A stretch of 64,000 bases of DNA from Nocardia arizonensis. Lineage in GTDB: Bacteria > Actinomycetota > Actinomycetes > Mycobacteriales > Mycobacteriaceae. A program made the position numbers and the translations under genes. The notes under the pieces are model-generated. The model saw only the letters and a list, made by a program, of their open reading frames with translations, was not told where the DNA came from and ran no database searches. Every line of letters starts with the position of its first letter. Positions within the stretch are counted from its first letter, which is position 1. The DNA lies in assembly GCF_001310275.1 (NCBI RefSeq), contig NZ_LGYZ01000049.1, positions 62,001 through 126,000 on the forward strand, given 5' to 3'. Below are positions 48,703-56,748 of this stretch, in pieces.

Positions 48703-49842
48703 TCACGCCGTGGGGTGCAGCACGACCTTGGTCCAGCCGTCCGCGCGTGCGTCGAAATGCTCGTAGGCCCGTGGCGCCTCCTCGAGGCGCAGTTCGTGGG
48801 AGACGAGGAACGACGGGGACGCCTTACCGGTGTGGATCAGATCCCGCAATCGGCGGTTGTAGCGTTTGACGGGCGCCTGGCCGGTGCCGAGACGTTGGCC
48901 CTTGAACCACAGTTGTCCCCAGTCGATGGCGAGTTCCCCGTCCTTGGCCAGATCGTCCGGCGCCTGCGGATCCTGCGGGACGAAGACACCCACCACCCCA
49001 AGTCCGCCGGTCGGCCGGACCGAGGCGATGAGATTGTTCGTCGTCAGTTCCGGCTGTTCGTGACCGGCCGGGTCGTGGGCCTGATAGCCGACGCATTCGC
49101 AGCCGCGGTCGGCTCCTTCGCCGCGGGTGTGTTCGAGTATCTGCTCGACCGGCGAGCCTTCGGTGTCATCGATGGCAATCGCGCCGATCTGTTCGGCCAG
49201 ACGCAGCCGGTCGGGTCGGCGGTCCACCAGCATGACCCGGCTCGCGCCCTTGATCTGCGCGGAATAGGCGGCCATCAGTCCGACCGGACCGGCACCGTAG
49301 ATCGCGACGGTCTCGCCCGCTCGCACGCCCGCCAGCTCGGTGGCGTGCCAGCCGGTGGGCCAGATGTCGGAGAGCATGACGTAATCGAGTTCCTTCTCGC
49401 GAGCGTCATCGGGCAGGCGCAGACAGTTGAAGTCCGCCCACGGCACCCGCAGATATTCCGCTTGGCCGCCCGCGTACGGGCCCATGTCGGCGTATCCGTA
49501 CGCTGCGCCCGCCGCGCCAGGATTGGCGGTCAGGCAGTGACCGGTCAGCCCGTTCTCGCAGTTCCGGCAGAAACCGCACGCGACATTGAACGGCAGGCAG
49601 ACTCGGTCGCCGACCTGGATACGGTCCACGCCGTTCCCGATCTCCACGATCTCGCCGAGGTTCTCGTGCCCGAGCACCGTGCCCTGCTCGACGTCGGTGC
49701 GCCCTTCGTACATGTGCAGGTCCGACCCGCAGATATTGGTCGAGGTGACCCGCACCAGCGCATCGGTCGGACGTTCGATCCGGGCGTCCGCGACGTCCTC
49801 GACCGACACCTCGTGCGGTCCCCGGTACACAACGGCTTTCAT
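48703..49842 (-). CDS. Zinc-dependent alcohol/formaldehyde dehydrogenase (MDR family)
   Basis: 379 residues. Catalytic-zinc ligands are in NICGSDLHMYEGRTD and LGHENLGEIVEIG; structural-zinc cysteines in CGFCRNCENGLTGHC; the NAD-binding loop is AIYGAGPVGLMAAYSA; the C-terminal half contains GCECVGYQAHDPAGHEQPEL. The pattern is that of glutathione-independent formaldehyde-dehydrogenase-like enzymes, which oxidise aldehydes or alcohols with NAD. The substrate is unknown. A SigF-like promoter with a 16-base spacer lies 84 bases upstream. Confidence 0.9.
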   Translation of the reverse strand: MKAVVYRGPHEVSVEDVADARIERPTDALVRVTSTNICGSDLHMYEGRTDVEQGTVLGHENLGEIVEIGNGVDRIQVGDRVCLPFNVACGFCRNCENGLTGHCLTANPGAAGAAYGYADMGPYAGGQAEYLRVPWADFNCLRLPDDAREKELDYVMLSDIWPTGWHATELAGVRAGETVAIYGAGPVGLMAAYSAQIKGASRVMLVDRRPDRLRLAEQIGAIAIDDTEGSPVEQILEHTRGEGADRGCECVGYQAHDPAGHEQPELTTNNLIASVRPTGGLGVVGVFVPQDPQAPDDLAKDGELAIDWGQLWFKGQRLGTGQAPVKRYNRRLRDLIHTGKASPSFLVSHELRLEEAPRAYEHFDARADGWTKVVLHPTA

Positions 49843-49925
49843 CGTCTCTGTCCTCCTCGGCCGTGAAGTCTGTGTGCTCGTGCGACTCGCGGCACGCTCT
49901 CGGCGTCGAATCGCGCGATGCTCTC

Positions 49926-49951
49926 CTACCCCCGGGGTCGAAGCGTCAATC
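49926..49951 (-). promoter_or_regulatory. Possible SigF-type promoter of the dehydrogenase
   Basis: On the minus strand GATT, 16 bases, GGGTAG. One -35 mismatch and a spacer one base longer than the others in this region, so weaker than they are. Confidence 0.35.
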
Positions 49952-50089
49952 AGCTCGGCCACGACCGGCCGCCTACCCCGGATTCGATCGTCACCGGGCG
50001 GGTATCGCCGTCGCGACAGCGATATTCGACTCGGTTCGCGGTTCGGCGGCTGCCGGGTGCACGTCGAGTCCACGACCCTGGGGATGTTC

Positions 50090-50329
50090 ATGACACAGCT
50101 CGAACCGGTGAGCCGCGCGGCGGCGGACGACTTCGCACAGCGGCACACGCGAACGGTGGTCGCGCTGCACACCTTGCAGAACGAGCGAATTCGGGAACTT
50201 CTCGCGGAATTGGTGACCGACCGGGGCGGCGACCGTTCGGCGCGGTATGCCGAATTGCGCCGCTGGCTCGCGGTGCGCGAGGCCACCCGCGATTCGATCA
50301 CCGACGCGACGGAACGCTCCCGGGGCTGA
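50090..50329 (+). CDS. Small helical protein of unknown function
   Basis: 79 residues starting MTQLEPVSRAAADDFAQRHT and continuing in one long amphipathic helix pattern (VVALHTLQNERIRELLAELV ... RYAELRRWLAVREATRDSI). No signal, membrane segment or known family. GGGG about eight bases upstream of the second of two close ATG codons. It converges with the AraC gene 25 bases further on. Confidence 0.55.
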   Translation: MTQLEPVSRAAADDFAQRHTRTVVALHTLQNERIRELLAELVTDRGGDRSARYAELRRWLAVREATRDSITDATERSRG

Positions 50330-50354
50330 ATTCGGCGGCCGGGACCGTCCCCGC

Positions 50355-51290
50355 TCAGGCGTGCAGCGCCTGCGCGGGCGCTCGGCCATAGACGCGGCGG
50401 TAGGCGATGGCGAAACGGCCCGGATGATTGAAGCCCCAGTCCAGGGCGATCGACGCGATCGTGCGACCGTCGACGGAGTCGGCGGCGAGCAGGTCCTCGT
50501 GGGCCGCGGCCAATCGCAGCCGCCGCAGATACTGCACCGGCGTGCAGTCGAGGTGGCGGCGAAACGCCAATTGCAGTGCGCGAACGGTGACGAACGCGGC
50601 CCCGGCGATATCGGTGACCGAAACATCCTCGCGCAGATGGGATTCGATATAGGCGATGGCCCGCCGCACGGTTTCAGGATGCGCGTCGCGCCGATCCTGC
50701 GCGGTGTCCTCGACCACCGCCGTGGTCGGCATGGTCTCCAGCACGGTCGCGGCGAGATAGTCGGCGGCGGTTCCGGCGACCAGTGGTGACACCGGTCCGG
50801 CGGCGATGTGCTGGAGGTGTTCGATCACCCCGGCGAGCCGGTGTTCGGCCGCGACCGACACCGGGCGGTGACCGCGGAATCGCACCGGACCGCCCGCGTC
50901 CGCGCCTCCGACGCGGTCGAGCAGCGCCGGATCGAACATGGTGATCGTGTAGCGAGGTGCGCGGCACACTCCGCTGAAGGGCAGGTCCGGCGGCGTCAGC
51001 AGCCCGACCTGGCCGGGGGTGAAGACGTCCCAGCCGGTATCGCGGTACTTCTCCTCGATGTTGCCGCGCTGCACCGCGCACAGACATACCTTGTCGAGCG
51101 GGTCCGCGTCGTAGCTCATGTCGAAGCCGAGATCGAGCCGGTCCAGGCTGACCGGACCGAGCATGTCGCGGCGGATGTGCGCCCTCGCCTGCGCGGAGCC
51201 GTCGTTGCCGATGCTCATCGGGGTGTAGGCGCGGTTGAGGAAATCCTCGGTAGCGCCGAGGTCCTCGCTGTCGAAGGTCATGTTCTGCAT
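50355..51290 (-). CDS. AraC-family transcriptional regulator
   Basis: 311 residues from ATG (MQNMTFDSEDLGATEDFLNR). The N-terminal sensing domain resembles the AraC-binding-like (AraC_binding_2) type. The C-terminal part is the double helix-turn-helix: AIAYIESHLREDVSVTDIAG, VRALQLAFRRHLDCTPVQYLRRLRL, IASIALDWGFNHPGRFAIAYR and the final YGRAPAQAL. GAGGAAGC lies upstream. It is divergent from the diiron-protein operon, which makes that operon a candidate target. Confidence 0.9.
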   Translation of the reverse strand: MQNMTFDSEDLGATEDFLNRAYTPMSIGNDGSAQARAHIRRDMLGPVSLDRLDLGFDMSYDADPLDKVCLCAVQRGNIEEKYRDTGWDVFTPGQVGLLTPPDLPFSGVCRAPRYTITMFDPALLDRVGGADAGGPVRFRGHRPVSVAAEHRLAGVIEHLQHIAAGPVSPLVAGTAADYLAATVLETMPTTAVVEDTAQDRRDAHPETVRRAIAYIESHLREDVSVTDIAGAAFVTVRALQLAFRRHLDCTPVQYLRRLRLAAAHEDLLAADSVDGRTIASIALDWGFNHPGRFAIAYRRVYGRAPAQALHA

Positions 51291-51663
51291 GTCGAGTTCG
51301 CTTCCTCCTCGGCTTCCCGCGAGAACAACTCCATTCCCACCCGACCCACGGGCGGTGTCGTCGCCGATCCGGCACACCGTGTGCCGGATTCCTACCTCCA
51401 TCGCATCGCTCGACATTCGCCGTGTCAAGCGGCCGATCATGACCAATGCGGGATCGCGACACTCGTGAGGTGCGTTTTCGCGGTACGAACCGAATCCGTC
51501 ACAATGCGGGCCGGACGGCCGGTTCGGTTAGCTCGGCGCGACCGGTGCTCGCGGACCGGTGGCGGTGGACACGGCCGCGATTCCGGCCGCCCGATACGGC
51601 CGACGCCGCCCGCGTGTGATCGCCGAAATCCGGGGTATACAGCATCTCCGCCGACCGACGGGT

Positions 51664-51688
51664 GGTTGACAACGATCATGCCGGGTAG
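51664..51688 (+). promoter_or_regulatory. SigF-type promoter of the diiron-protein operon
   Basis: GGTT, 15 bases, GGGTAG: one -35 mismatch at the same position that varies in other sites of this region. A start about seven bases downstream would leave a leader of roughly 70 bases that begins just before the perfect dyad at 51704. The rest of the gene-free region 51291-51663 shows nothing recognisable. Confidence 0.5.
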
Positions 51689-51703
51689 ACCGCCGAGGTG
51701 ACC

Positions 51704-51733
51704 GCGTGGATCCGCAGAGCTGCGGATCCACGC
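51704..51733. promoter_or_regulatory. Perfect 14-base dyad in the leader of the diiron-protein operon
   Basis: GCGTGGATCCGCAG (51704-51717) and CTGCGGATCCACGC (51720-51733) are perfect inverted repeats two bases apart, ending 34 bases before the start codon. Lying between promoter and gene, it is more likely an operator or leader hairpin than a terminator of the divergent AraC gene. Confidence 0.6.
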
Positions 51734-51767
51734 CGTCACTATCGAGTGCGAGTTCGGAGGACATCAC

Positions 51768-52781
51768 ATGACGACCGTCGTTTCGACGTCGATACCGGCA
51801 CTTCCCGCCCCAAGGGGAGAGCTGTCGGCGTCGCTGCGCGAAGTGCTCGGCACCGACCCCGGTTCCGCCGTTCCGGTCGGGCCCGCGGCGGACCCGTTCG
51901 GGGAGGACCTGCATCTGGCTCTGCACATGTGCTACGAACTGCACTACCGAGGCTGGGCTGGAGTCGATATCGACTGGGAGTGGGACCCCGCGCTGCTCAC
52001 ACTGCGGGCCGCCCTGGAGAAGACCTATCTCGAGGCGCTGCGCGCCTCGGTGCCCGGCGGCGACGATCTCGACGCCGAACTCGACGCGCTGCTGCGGACT
52101 CCCGTCGAACCGGACGGGCCGAGCGCCCATCTGCGCGACGAGGGCGGGTGGCCGCAGATGCGCGAGTATTTCGCGCATCGCTCGATCTACCACCACAAGG
52201 AGGCCGATCCGTATATCTGGGTGGTCCCGCGGGTGAGCGGACAGGCCAAGGCGTCGCTGGTGGCGGTCGAATTCGACGAATTCGGCGGTGGACGCGGCGA
52301 ACGGGTGCACGCCCGGCTCTACGCCGATCTGCTGGCGGGCGCGGGTCTGGACACCGGTTACCTGCGCTACCTCGACGAGGTGCCCGCGCCGATGCTCGCT
52401 CTGGTCAACATGATGTCGCTGTTCGGATTGCACCGCGCCCACCGCGCGGCCTCCATCGGACATTTCGCGAGTGTGGAGATCACCTCGCCGCCGGGGGCGG
52501 CGCGGATGGTCGACGCACTCGAGCGGCTCGACGCCGACGCGGCCTGCGTACGGTTCTATCGCGAGCACGTCGAGGCCGATGCCGTGCACGAACAGGTCAT
52601 GCGCCGCGACGTGATCGGCGACCTGCTCGCCCGGGAACCGGATCTGCGGGCCGATGTCGTCTTCGGCATCCAGGTGACCAATCTGCTCGAGGACCGTTTC
52701 GCCGACCACGTGCTCAGCGCGTGGCGCGACGGTCGAACCTCGTTGCGTCACCCGATCGAGGTGGTCGATGAACAGCGGTGA
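51768..52781 (+). CDS. Heme-oxygenase-like diiron oxidase/oxygenase (iron-containing redox enzyme family)
   Basis: 337 residues. All-helical, with candidate diiron ligands of heme-oxygenase-like diiron proteins: His/Glu in LHMCYELHYRGWAGVDIDWE, Glu/His in REYFAHRSIYHHKEADPYIW, Glu in AVEFDEFGGGRGERVHARLY, and the late pair HFASVEITS and YREHVEADAVHEQ. Known relatives do N-oxygenation, desaturation or C-C cleavage on carrier- or small-molecule substrates. GGAGGACATCAC precedes the ATG. It overlaps the following methyltransferase gene by 14 bases, so the products probably act together. Confidence 0.82.
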   Translation: MTTVVSTSIPALPAPRGELSASLREVLGTDPGSAVPVGPAADPFGEDLHLALHMCYELHYRGWAGVDIDWEWDPALLTLRAALEKTYLEALRASVPGGDDLDAELDALLRTPVEPDGPSAHLRDEGGWPQMREYFAHRSIYHHKEADPYIWVVPRVSGQAKASLVAVEFDEFGGGRGERVHARLYADLLAGAGLDTGYLRYLDEVPAPMLALVNMMSLFGLHRAHRAASIGHFASVEITSPPGAARMVDALERLDADAACVRFYREHVEADAVHEQVMRRDVIGDLLAREPDLRADVVFGIQVTNLLEDRFADHVLSAWRDGRTSLRHPIEVVDEQR

Positions 52782-53442
52782 GGAAGTCCGACGGCTGATC
52801 CGGCTACCGGGTGTGTACCGGCCGCAGGCCGACACCTGGCTGCTGGCGCGGGCGCTGCGGGACGCGGGCCTGCGGCCCGGCGGCGTGGGAGCGGATCTGT
52901 TCACCGGAACCGGTGCGCTGGCGCTGGCGCTGGCCGAGATCGGATTGGCCCGGGTGACGGCGGTGGATCTATCGCGCCGCGCGGCGCTGTCGGCGCGCAT
53001 GAACTGCGCGCGCGCCGGAGTCGCCGCCCGCGTACACCGCGGCGATTTCGCCGATGTACTGCGGCACACCAGTTTCGACGTCGTGACCGCCAATCCGCCC
53101 TATGTCCCCGCGCCCGACGGCGCGGTCGGCGGGCGCGGCCTGGCCTGGGACGGCGGCCACGACGGGCGCGCCGTCCTGGATCGGCTCTGCGCGCTGCTAC
53201 CGCACCTGCTGCGTCCGCGCGGGGTCGCGCTGATCGTGCATTCGGCGCTCAGCGGCGTGGAACACACGCTCGAGGATCTGCGCTCGCGCGGGCTCAAGGC
53301 GGCGGTCGTCGCGCGCGACACCGTGCCGTTCGGGCCGGTGATGCGCAGGCGCGCGGACTGGCTCGCGGCCCACGGCCGTATCGCGCGCGACCAACGACAC
53401 GAAGACCTGGTGGTGATTCGCGGTGACCGCATCCGATGGTGA
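52768..53442 (+). CDS. HemK/MTQ2-like methyltransferase
   Basis: 224 residues. GVYRPQADTWLLARAL at the N-terminus is the family's YxPxxDS/TxLL signature; GADLFTGTGALALALAEIG is the SAM loop; TANPPYVPAP is the NPPY catalytic motif that places a planar nitrogen (glutamine amide or aromatic amine). Its true substrate here is unknown; it is not the housekeeping PrmC, which is longer with a helical N-terminal domain. It is sandwiched with overlaps between a diiron protein and a CDGSH protein. Confidence 0.85.
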   Translation: MNSGEEVRRLIRLPGVYRPQADTWLLARALRDAGLRPGGVGADLFTGTGALALALAEIGLARVTAVDLSRRAALSARMNCARAGVAARVHRGDFADVLRHTSFDVVTANPPYVPAPDGAVGGRGLAWDGGHDGRAVLDRLCALLPHLLRPRGVALIVHSALSGVEHTLEDLRSRGLKAAVVARDTVPFGPVMRRRADWLAAHGRIARDQRHEDLVVIRGDRIRW

Positions 53443-53623
53443 ATTCCGGCGTGTCACCTACACCGCCGATGGACCCGCACTGGTCGAAGGCCCCGTCGAG
53501 GTGGTTACCACCGACGGCCGCACGCTTCGGTGCGACCGGTTCCAGGTAGCGCTGTGCCTGTGCCGCCGGTCGAAGAACTATCCGCTCTGCGATACCAGCC
53601 ACCGACGGCGCACCATATCGTGA
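53423..53623 (+). CDS. CDGSH-type iron-sulfur protein
   Basis: 66 residues from a GTG that overlaps the methyltransferase end by 20 bases. The C-terminus CLCRRSKNYPLCDTSH gives the 3-Cys/1-His ligand set of CDGSH (mitoNEET-like) 2Fe-2S proteins. The N-terminal part is a small beta structure. Such proteins carry electrons or clusters, so it could be the redox partner of the diiron enzyme in the same operon. That link is inference. Confidence 0.85.
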   Translation: MTASDGEFRRVTYTADGPALVEGPVEVVTTDGRTLRCDRFQVALCLCRRSKNYPLCDTSHRRRTIS

Positions 53624-53689
53624 GAACACCGCACGTGACGGCGAGATCCCTTGCCGCGCAGTTCTTTTCGGCTGCGCCGAGTCCGGTGA

Positions 53690-53917
53690 TCAGTCGCGTG
53701 CGACGACCCGGATCGTGCGCAGGGACGGATCGGCGGCATCGGGCACGTTCATACCGCCGTCGACGCCGGTGCGCAGGTACTCGACCACGCCGTCGTCGAG
53801 CACCTCCCCCGGCACGGCCACCGGGATTCCCGGCGGATAGGGCGTGAGCTGTTATTCGTCCAGTGCTTCCAGCATGGGAGCTCGTGCATGGTCCACGATG
53901 GTCGCTGCGTCCGACAA
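53690..53917 (-). pseudogene. Orn/Lys/Arg decarboxylase reduced to its two ends
   Basis: Reading the minus strand, a segment SDAATIVDHARAPMLEALDE looks like the N-terminus of PLP-dependent Orn/Lys/Arg decarboxylases. It runs straight into an in-frame TAA (53852-53854), and the same frame continues QLTPYPPGIPVAVPGEVLDD, VVEYLRTGVDGGMNVPDAAD and RTIRVVARD-stop, the C-terminal domain of the same family. About 400 residues of catalytic core are missing. An internal deletion best explains this. Confidence 0.7.
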
Positions 53918-54139
53918 GCGCTCGGCTACCCGCCCGTCCCGCGACCAATCACCGCGGTGGCGACGATCCGCGCGCCCCGGACAACGCGAAACCGCCACCG
54001 TCGGATGCAGGGGTGTGGATCACCGACGGTGACGGCCGCGGGATGCGATCTCCCACTACGAACAGGGTGGGCGACTGACTCGAATCCCCTACGCGGGAAT
54101 CGCATCCAGGCCGCGTTTACCCGGCTTCCCGCGAATCAA

Positions 54140-54526
54140 TCAGCGCTCGGTCGAATCCGCTCCCCCGTCGGCCGGGCCCGCGTCCAGAGCTTTCGCCATT
54201 CCCTCGAGCGCGCACCGGACCGTGCGGGCGACGACCCGGACCGGATCCGCGTCGAAATGGTGATGCCAGGTGGTCACCCCGGACTCCGAGGCGGTGGCGA
54301 ACCACACCGATCCCGCCGGTTCGCCGTCCTGTGCGCCGGGTCCTCCGACACCGGTGACGGCGACCGCGAAGTCGACGGCGAGCAGGTCTCGGACACCGGC
54401 CGCCATCGCCGCGGCGGCCTCGGCGGAGACCACCGCGACGTCGGGCATGCCGAGCACGCCTCGGCGCAGCGCCTCCTCGGCGATTCGGCGGACCAGCTCG
54501 GCGGTTTCAGAGGATGGGTCGGCCAC
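54140..54526 (-). pseudogene. CinA C-terminal-domain protein with an internal gap
   Basis: 128 codons from a GTG lying inside the end of the upstream SDR gene. The text SSETAELVRRIAEEALRRG is the normal domain start and VLGMPDVAVVSAEAAAAMAA onward (with VAVTGVGGPGAQDGEPAGSV) the normal second half. The roughly 40 residues between them, which carry the catalytic TxAESxTGG motif, are absent without loss of frame. The product could be made but should lack nicotinamide-nucleotide amidohydrolase activity. Confidence 0.7.
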
Positions 54527-55346
54527 CGGTGACCGCCAAGCGCGCGCCGGAGATGTAGCTGCCATCATCGGAGGCGAGCAGTACGTAGGCCCCCGCGAGT
54601 TCGGCCGGCTGTCCGGCGCGTCCGAGAGGTGTGTCCGCGCCGAAGTTCGCCACCTTCTCCACGGGCATGGTGGAGGGTATGAGCGGGGTCCAGATCGGGC
54701 CGGGCGCGACGCTGTTGACCCGTATCCCCTTCTCCCCCAGCAATTGGGCCAGGCTGGCGGAGAAATTGGCGATGGCCGCCTTGGTCGCCGCGTAGGGCGC
54801 CAGGGTCGGGGAGGGCATATCGGAATTCACCGAGGAGCTGCCGATGATCGAGGATCCGGGCGGCATGTGCGGCAGCGCGGCGCGAACGAGGTGGAAATAG
54901 GCCCCGATATTGAGCCGGAAGGTGTAATCGAACTCCTCGTCGGAAATTTCCTCGAGGGTCTCGTGGGTCATCTGATAGGCGGCATTGCTGACCAGGATGT
55001 CGATCTTGCCGAATTCGGAGACCGCGCGGTCGATGACCGACCGGCAGTGCGCGGGTTCGGACAGGTCGCCGCCGACGAGCACACAGCGCCGTCCTTCGCG
55101 TTCGACCAGTTCGGCGACCTGTTTGGCGTCCTCGTGCTCATCGAGATAGGCGATCAGCACATCGGCGCCCTCGCGGGCGTAGGCGATGGCGACCGCGCGC
55201 CCGATGCCGCTGTCGCCACCGGTGATCACCGCGGCCCTGCCCGTCAGTTTGCCGGAGCCGCGGTAGGAATCCTCGCCGCAGTCCGGCAGCGGCGACATCT
55301 GATCCTGACGGCCCGGCGGTTGCTGTTGCTGTTCGGGAAATCCCAT
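54507..55346 (-). CDS. Short-chain dehydrogenase/reductase (YhdF/GS39-like)
   Basis: 279 residues from ATG (MGFPEQQQQPPGRQDQMSPL) behind GGAAGGGAA. Cofactor loop TGGDSGIGRAVAIAYAREGA, NAG-type motif VSNAAYQ, catalytic Ser in GSSSVNS and YAATK. The Gln/Pro-rich lead (Q4-PPG, PDCGEDSY) is typical of the SDR group induced as Bacillus general-stress proteins. NAD(P)-linked; substrate unknown. The CinA remnant is coupled to its end. Confidence 0.9.
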   Translation of the reverse strand: MGFPEQQQQPPGRQDQMSPLPDCGEDSYRGSGKLTGRAAVITGGDSGIGRAVAIAYAREGADVLIAYLDEHEDAKQVAELVEREGRRCVLVGGDLSEPAHCRSVIDRAVSEFGKIDILVSNAAYQMTHETLEEISDEEFDYTFRLNIGAYFHLVRAALPHMPPGSSIIGSSSVNSDMPSPTLAPYAATKAAIANFSASLAQLLGEKGIRVNSVAPGPIWTPLIPSTMPVEKVANFGADTPLGRAGQPAELAGAYVLLASDDGSYISGARLAVTGGRPIL

Positions 55347-55377
55347 GGTCGTTCCCTTCCGCGGGTGGGTGTGTGCG

Positions 55378-55620
55378 TCATCCGACAATGGTGATCACCA
55401 GTCCGACCGCCGCCGCGGCGAACAGGACGACGAGTCCGATCGTGACGGCGATGGCGAGGATGCCGGTCGGTGGGAACCGGTTCCTGGTTCTCGGTTCGGG
55501 CGCCGACAAGCCGCTGGTCTGCGGTGTCTCGGGTGGTGTGCGGCCCGGCGCGACGCCGCCGCCGCGTTCGAGATCGGGAGTGCGCGCCGGGTCGGGATCC
55601 ATGGCCCCGGGCTCTGTCAT
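55378..55620 (-). CDS. DUF6480-like small membrane protein
   Basis: 80 residues: a Pro/Asp-rich, soluble N-terminus (DPDPARTPDLERGGGVAPGR) followed by one C-terminal membrane helix (ILAIAVTIGLVVLFAAAAVG). This build matches the DUF6480 proteins of actinobacteria, with no known role. GAGGTG upstream marks the start. It lies in a minus-strand run of stress genes between the flavodoxin-fold gene and the SDR gene. Confidence 0.75.
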   Translation of the reverse strand: MTEPGAMDPDPARTPDLERGGGVAPGRTPPETPQTSGLSAPEPRTRNRFPPTGILAIAVTIGLVVLFAAAAVGLVITIVG

Positions 55621-55649
55621 CCGGCTTCACCTCTTTCTGGTGTATCAAT

Positions 55650-55675
55650 GGCATTCACTCGACGGCATTCACTCG
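55650..55675. repeat. Two 12-base direct repeats in the leader of the DUF6480-like gene
   Basis: GGCATTCACTCG occurs at 55650-55661 and again at 55664-55675, a 14-base period. It lies between the flavodoxin-fold stop and the DUF6480-like start. It could be a regulator site or a simple duplication. Confidence 0.5.
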
Positions 55676-55680
55676 GCGTG

Positions 55681-56304
55681 CTACCCCGGATAGGGCGGGT
55701 ACGGCTCCGACCGCAGCGCACGGGCCAGATGCGCCGCATTGCGGGCGACCCCCGCGTTGACGCGCGCCACCGACTCGGGCGTCTTGTCGAGGTCGTTGTA
55801 GTCGACCCCGCCCATCGCCTCGCCGTTCCAGTACGTCGCGCCCTGGGCGGGCACCGTGTAGCCGATGTCGTTGAGCGCCTGGAACAGGTCGGCGACGATC
55901 TTGTGCGCCCCGTCCTCGTTGCCGACCACGGCGGCGATACCGACGCGCCCGACCATTCCGGGCCTGCCCTGCTCGTCGGTCCGCGATAGTTCGGCGTCCA
56001 GTCGTTCGAGCACCCGTTGCGCGACCGAGGACATATGGCCCAGCCAGGTCGGAGTGGCGATGAGCAGGATATCGGCGTCCCGGATCCGTACGCGCAGGTC
56101 GGGCCAGGCATCGCCCGCGCCCTCGTCGGCGGTGACGCCGGGAAACACGTCGTGATCGGCCACGCGTACCGTCTCGCCGGCGACTCCGTGACCGCTCAGT
56201 TCCTCGAGTACCTGGGTGGCGAGCAGTTCACTGCTCGACGGCGCGGGCGACTTCTTCAGACTGCACACCAGCGCCAGCGCGGACGGGGGCGGATCGACGG
56301 GCAT
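55681..56304 (-). CDS. Flavodoxin-fold NAD(P)H-dependent FMN oxidoreductase
   Basis: 207 residues. N-terminal FMN phosphate loop region LALVCSLKKSPAPSSSELLA, the ADILLIATPTWLGHMSSVAQ segment that contacts the flavin ring, and VGIAAVVGNEDGAHKIVADL. This is the NADPH-dependent FMN reductase / WrbA-like fold. A near-consensus SigF promoter lies 40 bases upstream. It probably heads the operon flavodoxin-DUF6480-SDR. Confidence 0.88.
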   Translation of the reverse strand: MPVDPPPSALALVCSLKKSPAPSSSELLATQVLEELSGHGVAGETVRVADHDVFPGVTADEGAGDAWPDLRVRIRDADILLIATPTWLGHMSSVAQRVLERLDAELSRTDEQGRPGMVGRVGIAAVVGNEDGAHKIVADLFQALNDIGYTVPAQGATYWNGEAMGGVDYNDLDKTPESVARVNAGVARNAAHLARALRSEPYPPYPG

Positions 56305-56343
56305 GGCGGAAAACCTTCCGTGGACGATACGGTCATCCGGCGC

Positions 56344-56368
56344 CTACCCGCCGCCCGGTGGGCCAATC
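56344..56368 (-). promoter_or_regulatory. SigF-type promoter of the flavodoxin-fold operon
   Basis: On the minus strand GATT, 15 bases, GGGTAG. Same single -35 variation as the CsbD-like promoter. The -10 is 40 bases upstream of the start at 56304. Confidence 0.55.
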
Positions 56369-56534
56369 AGGACGCGGCCCGCTCCGAACGACCCGATGCG
56401 GCCGAGCCACGCTCGCGCGTCCCCTCGCTCATCACGGCGTTCCACCACGACGCCAACGGGCTGGGATCGGGCCAGACCACGACGGGACCGTCGTCGTCAC
56501 GGACAACTTGCGGGGTCGAGGCGGATTCGCGCAT
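56367..56534 (-). CDS. Possible 55-residue protein
   Basis: An ATG-started frame preceded by GTGAGGACACACCG, a fair ribosome site. It begins MRESASTPQVVRDDDGPVVV and continues WPDPSPLASWWNAVMSEGTR before a Ser/Arg/Ala-rich end. Composition looks protein-like, but I recognise no family. It ends at the SigF promoter of the flavodoxin-fold gene. The rest of 56305-56748 shows nothing else. Confidence 0.4.
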   Translation of the reverse strand: MRESASTPQVVRDDDGPVVVWPDPSPLASWWNAVMSEGTRERGSAASGRSERAAS

Positions 56535-56748
56535 CGGTGTGTCCTCACTGTTTCCGGTCCGCGTGGATCGTCCTCACGCGGACGCATCACGATCGGATCG
56601 GGTATCTACCCGACGCATCCGGCTCCAAACACGAGCCTCAAGGGTCGGTGTCCTCAGTCGGGGACCGACCCGGGCACGTCGGCGGCGAAACCGAGGCGCC
56701 GCGGCACCTACCCGGCGATCACCGCGGCGACATCCCCGGACGTCTGCG

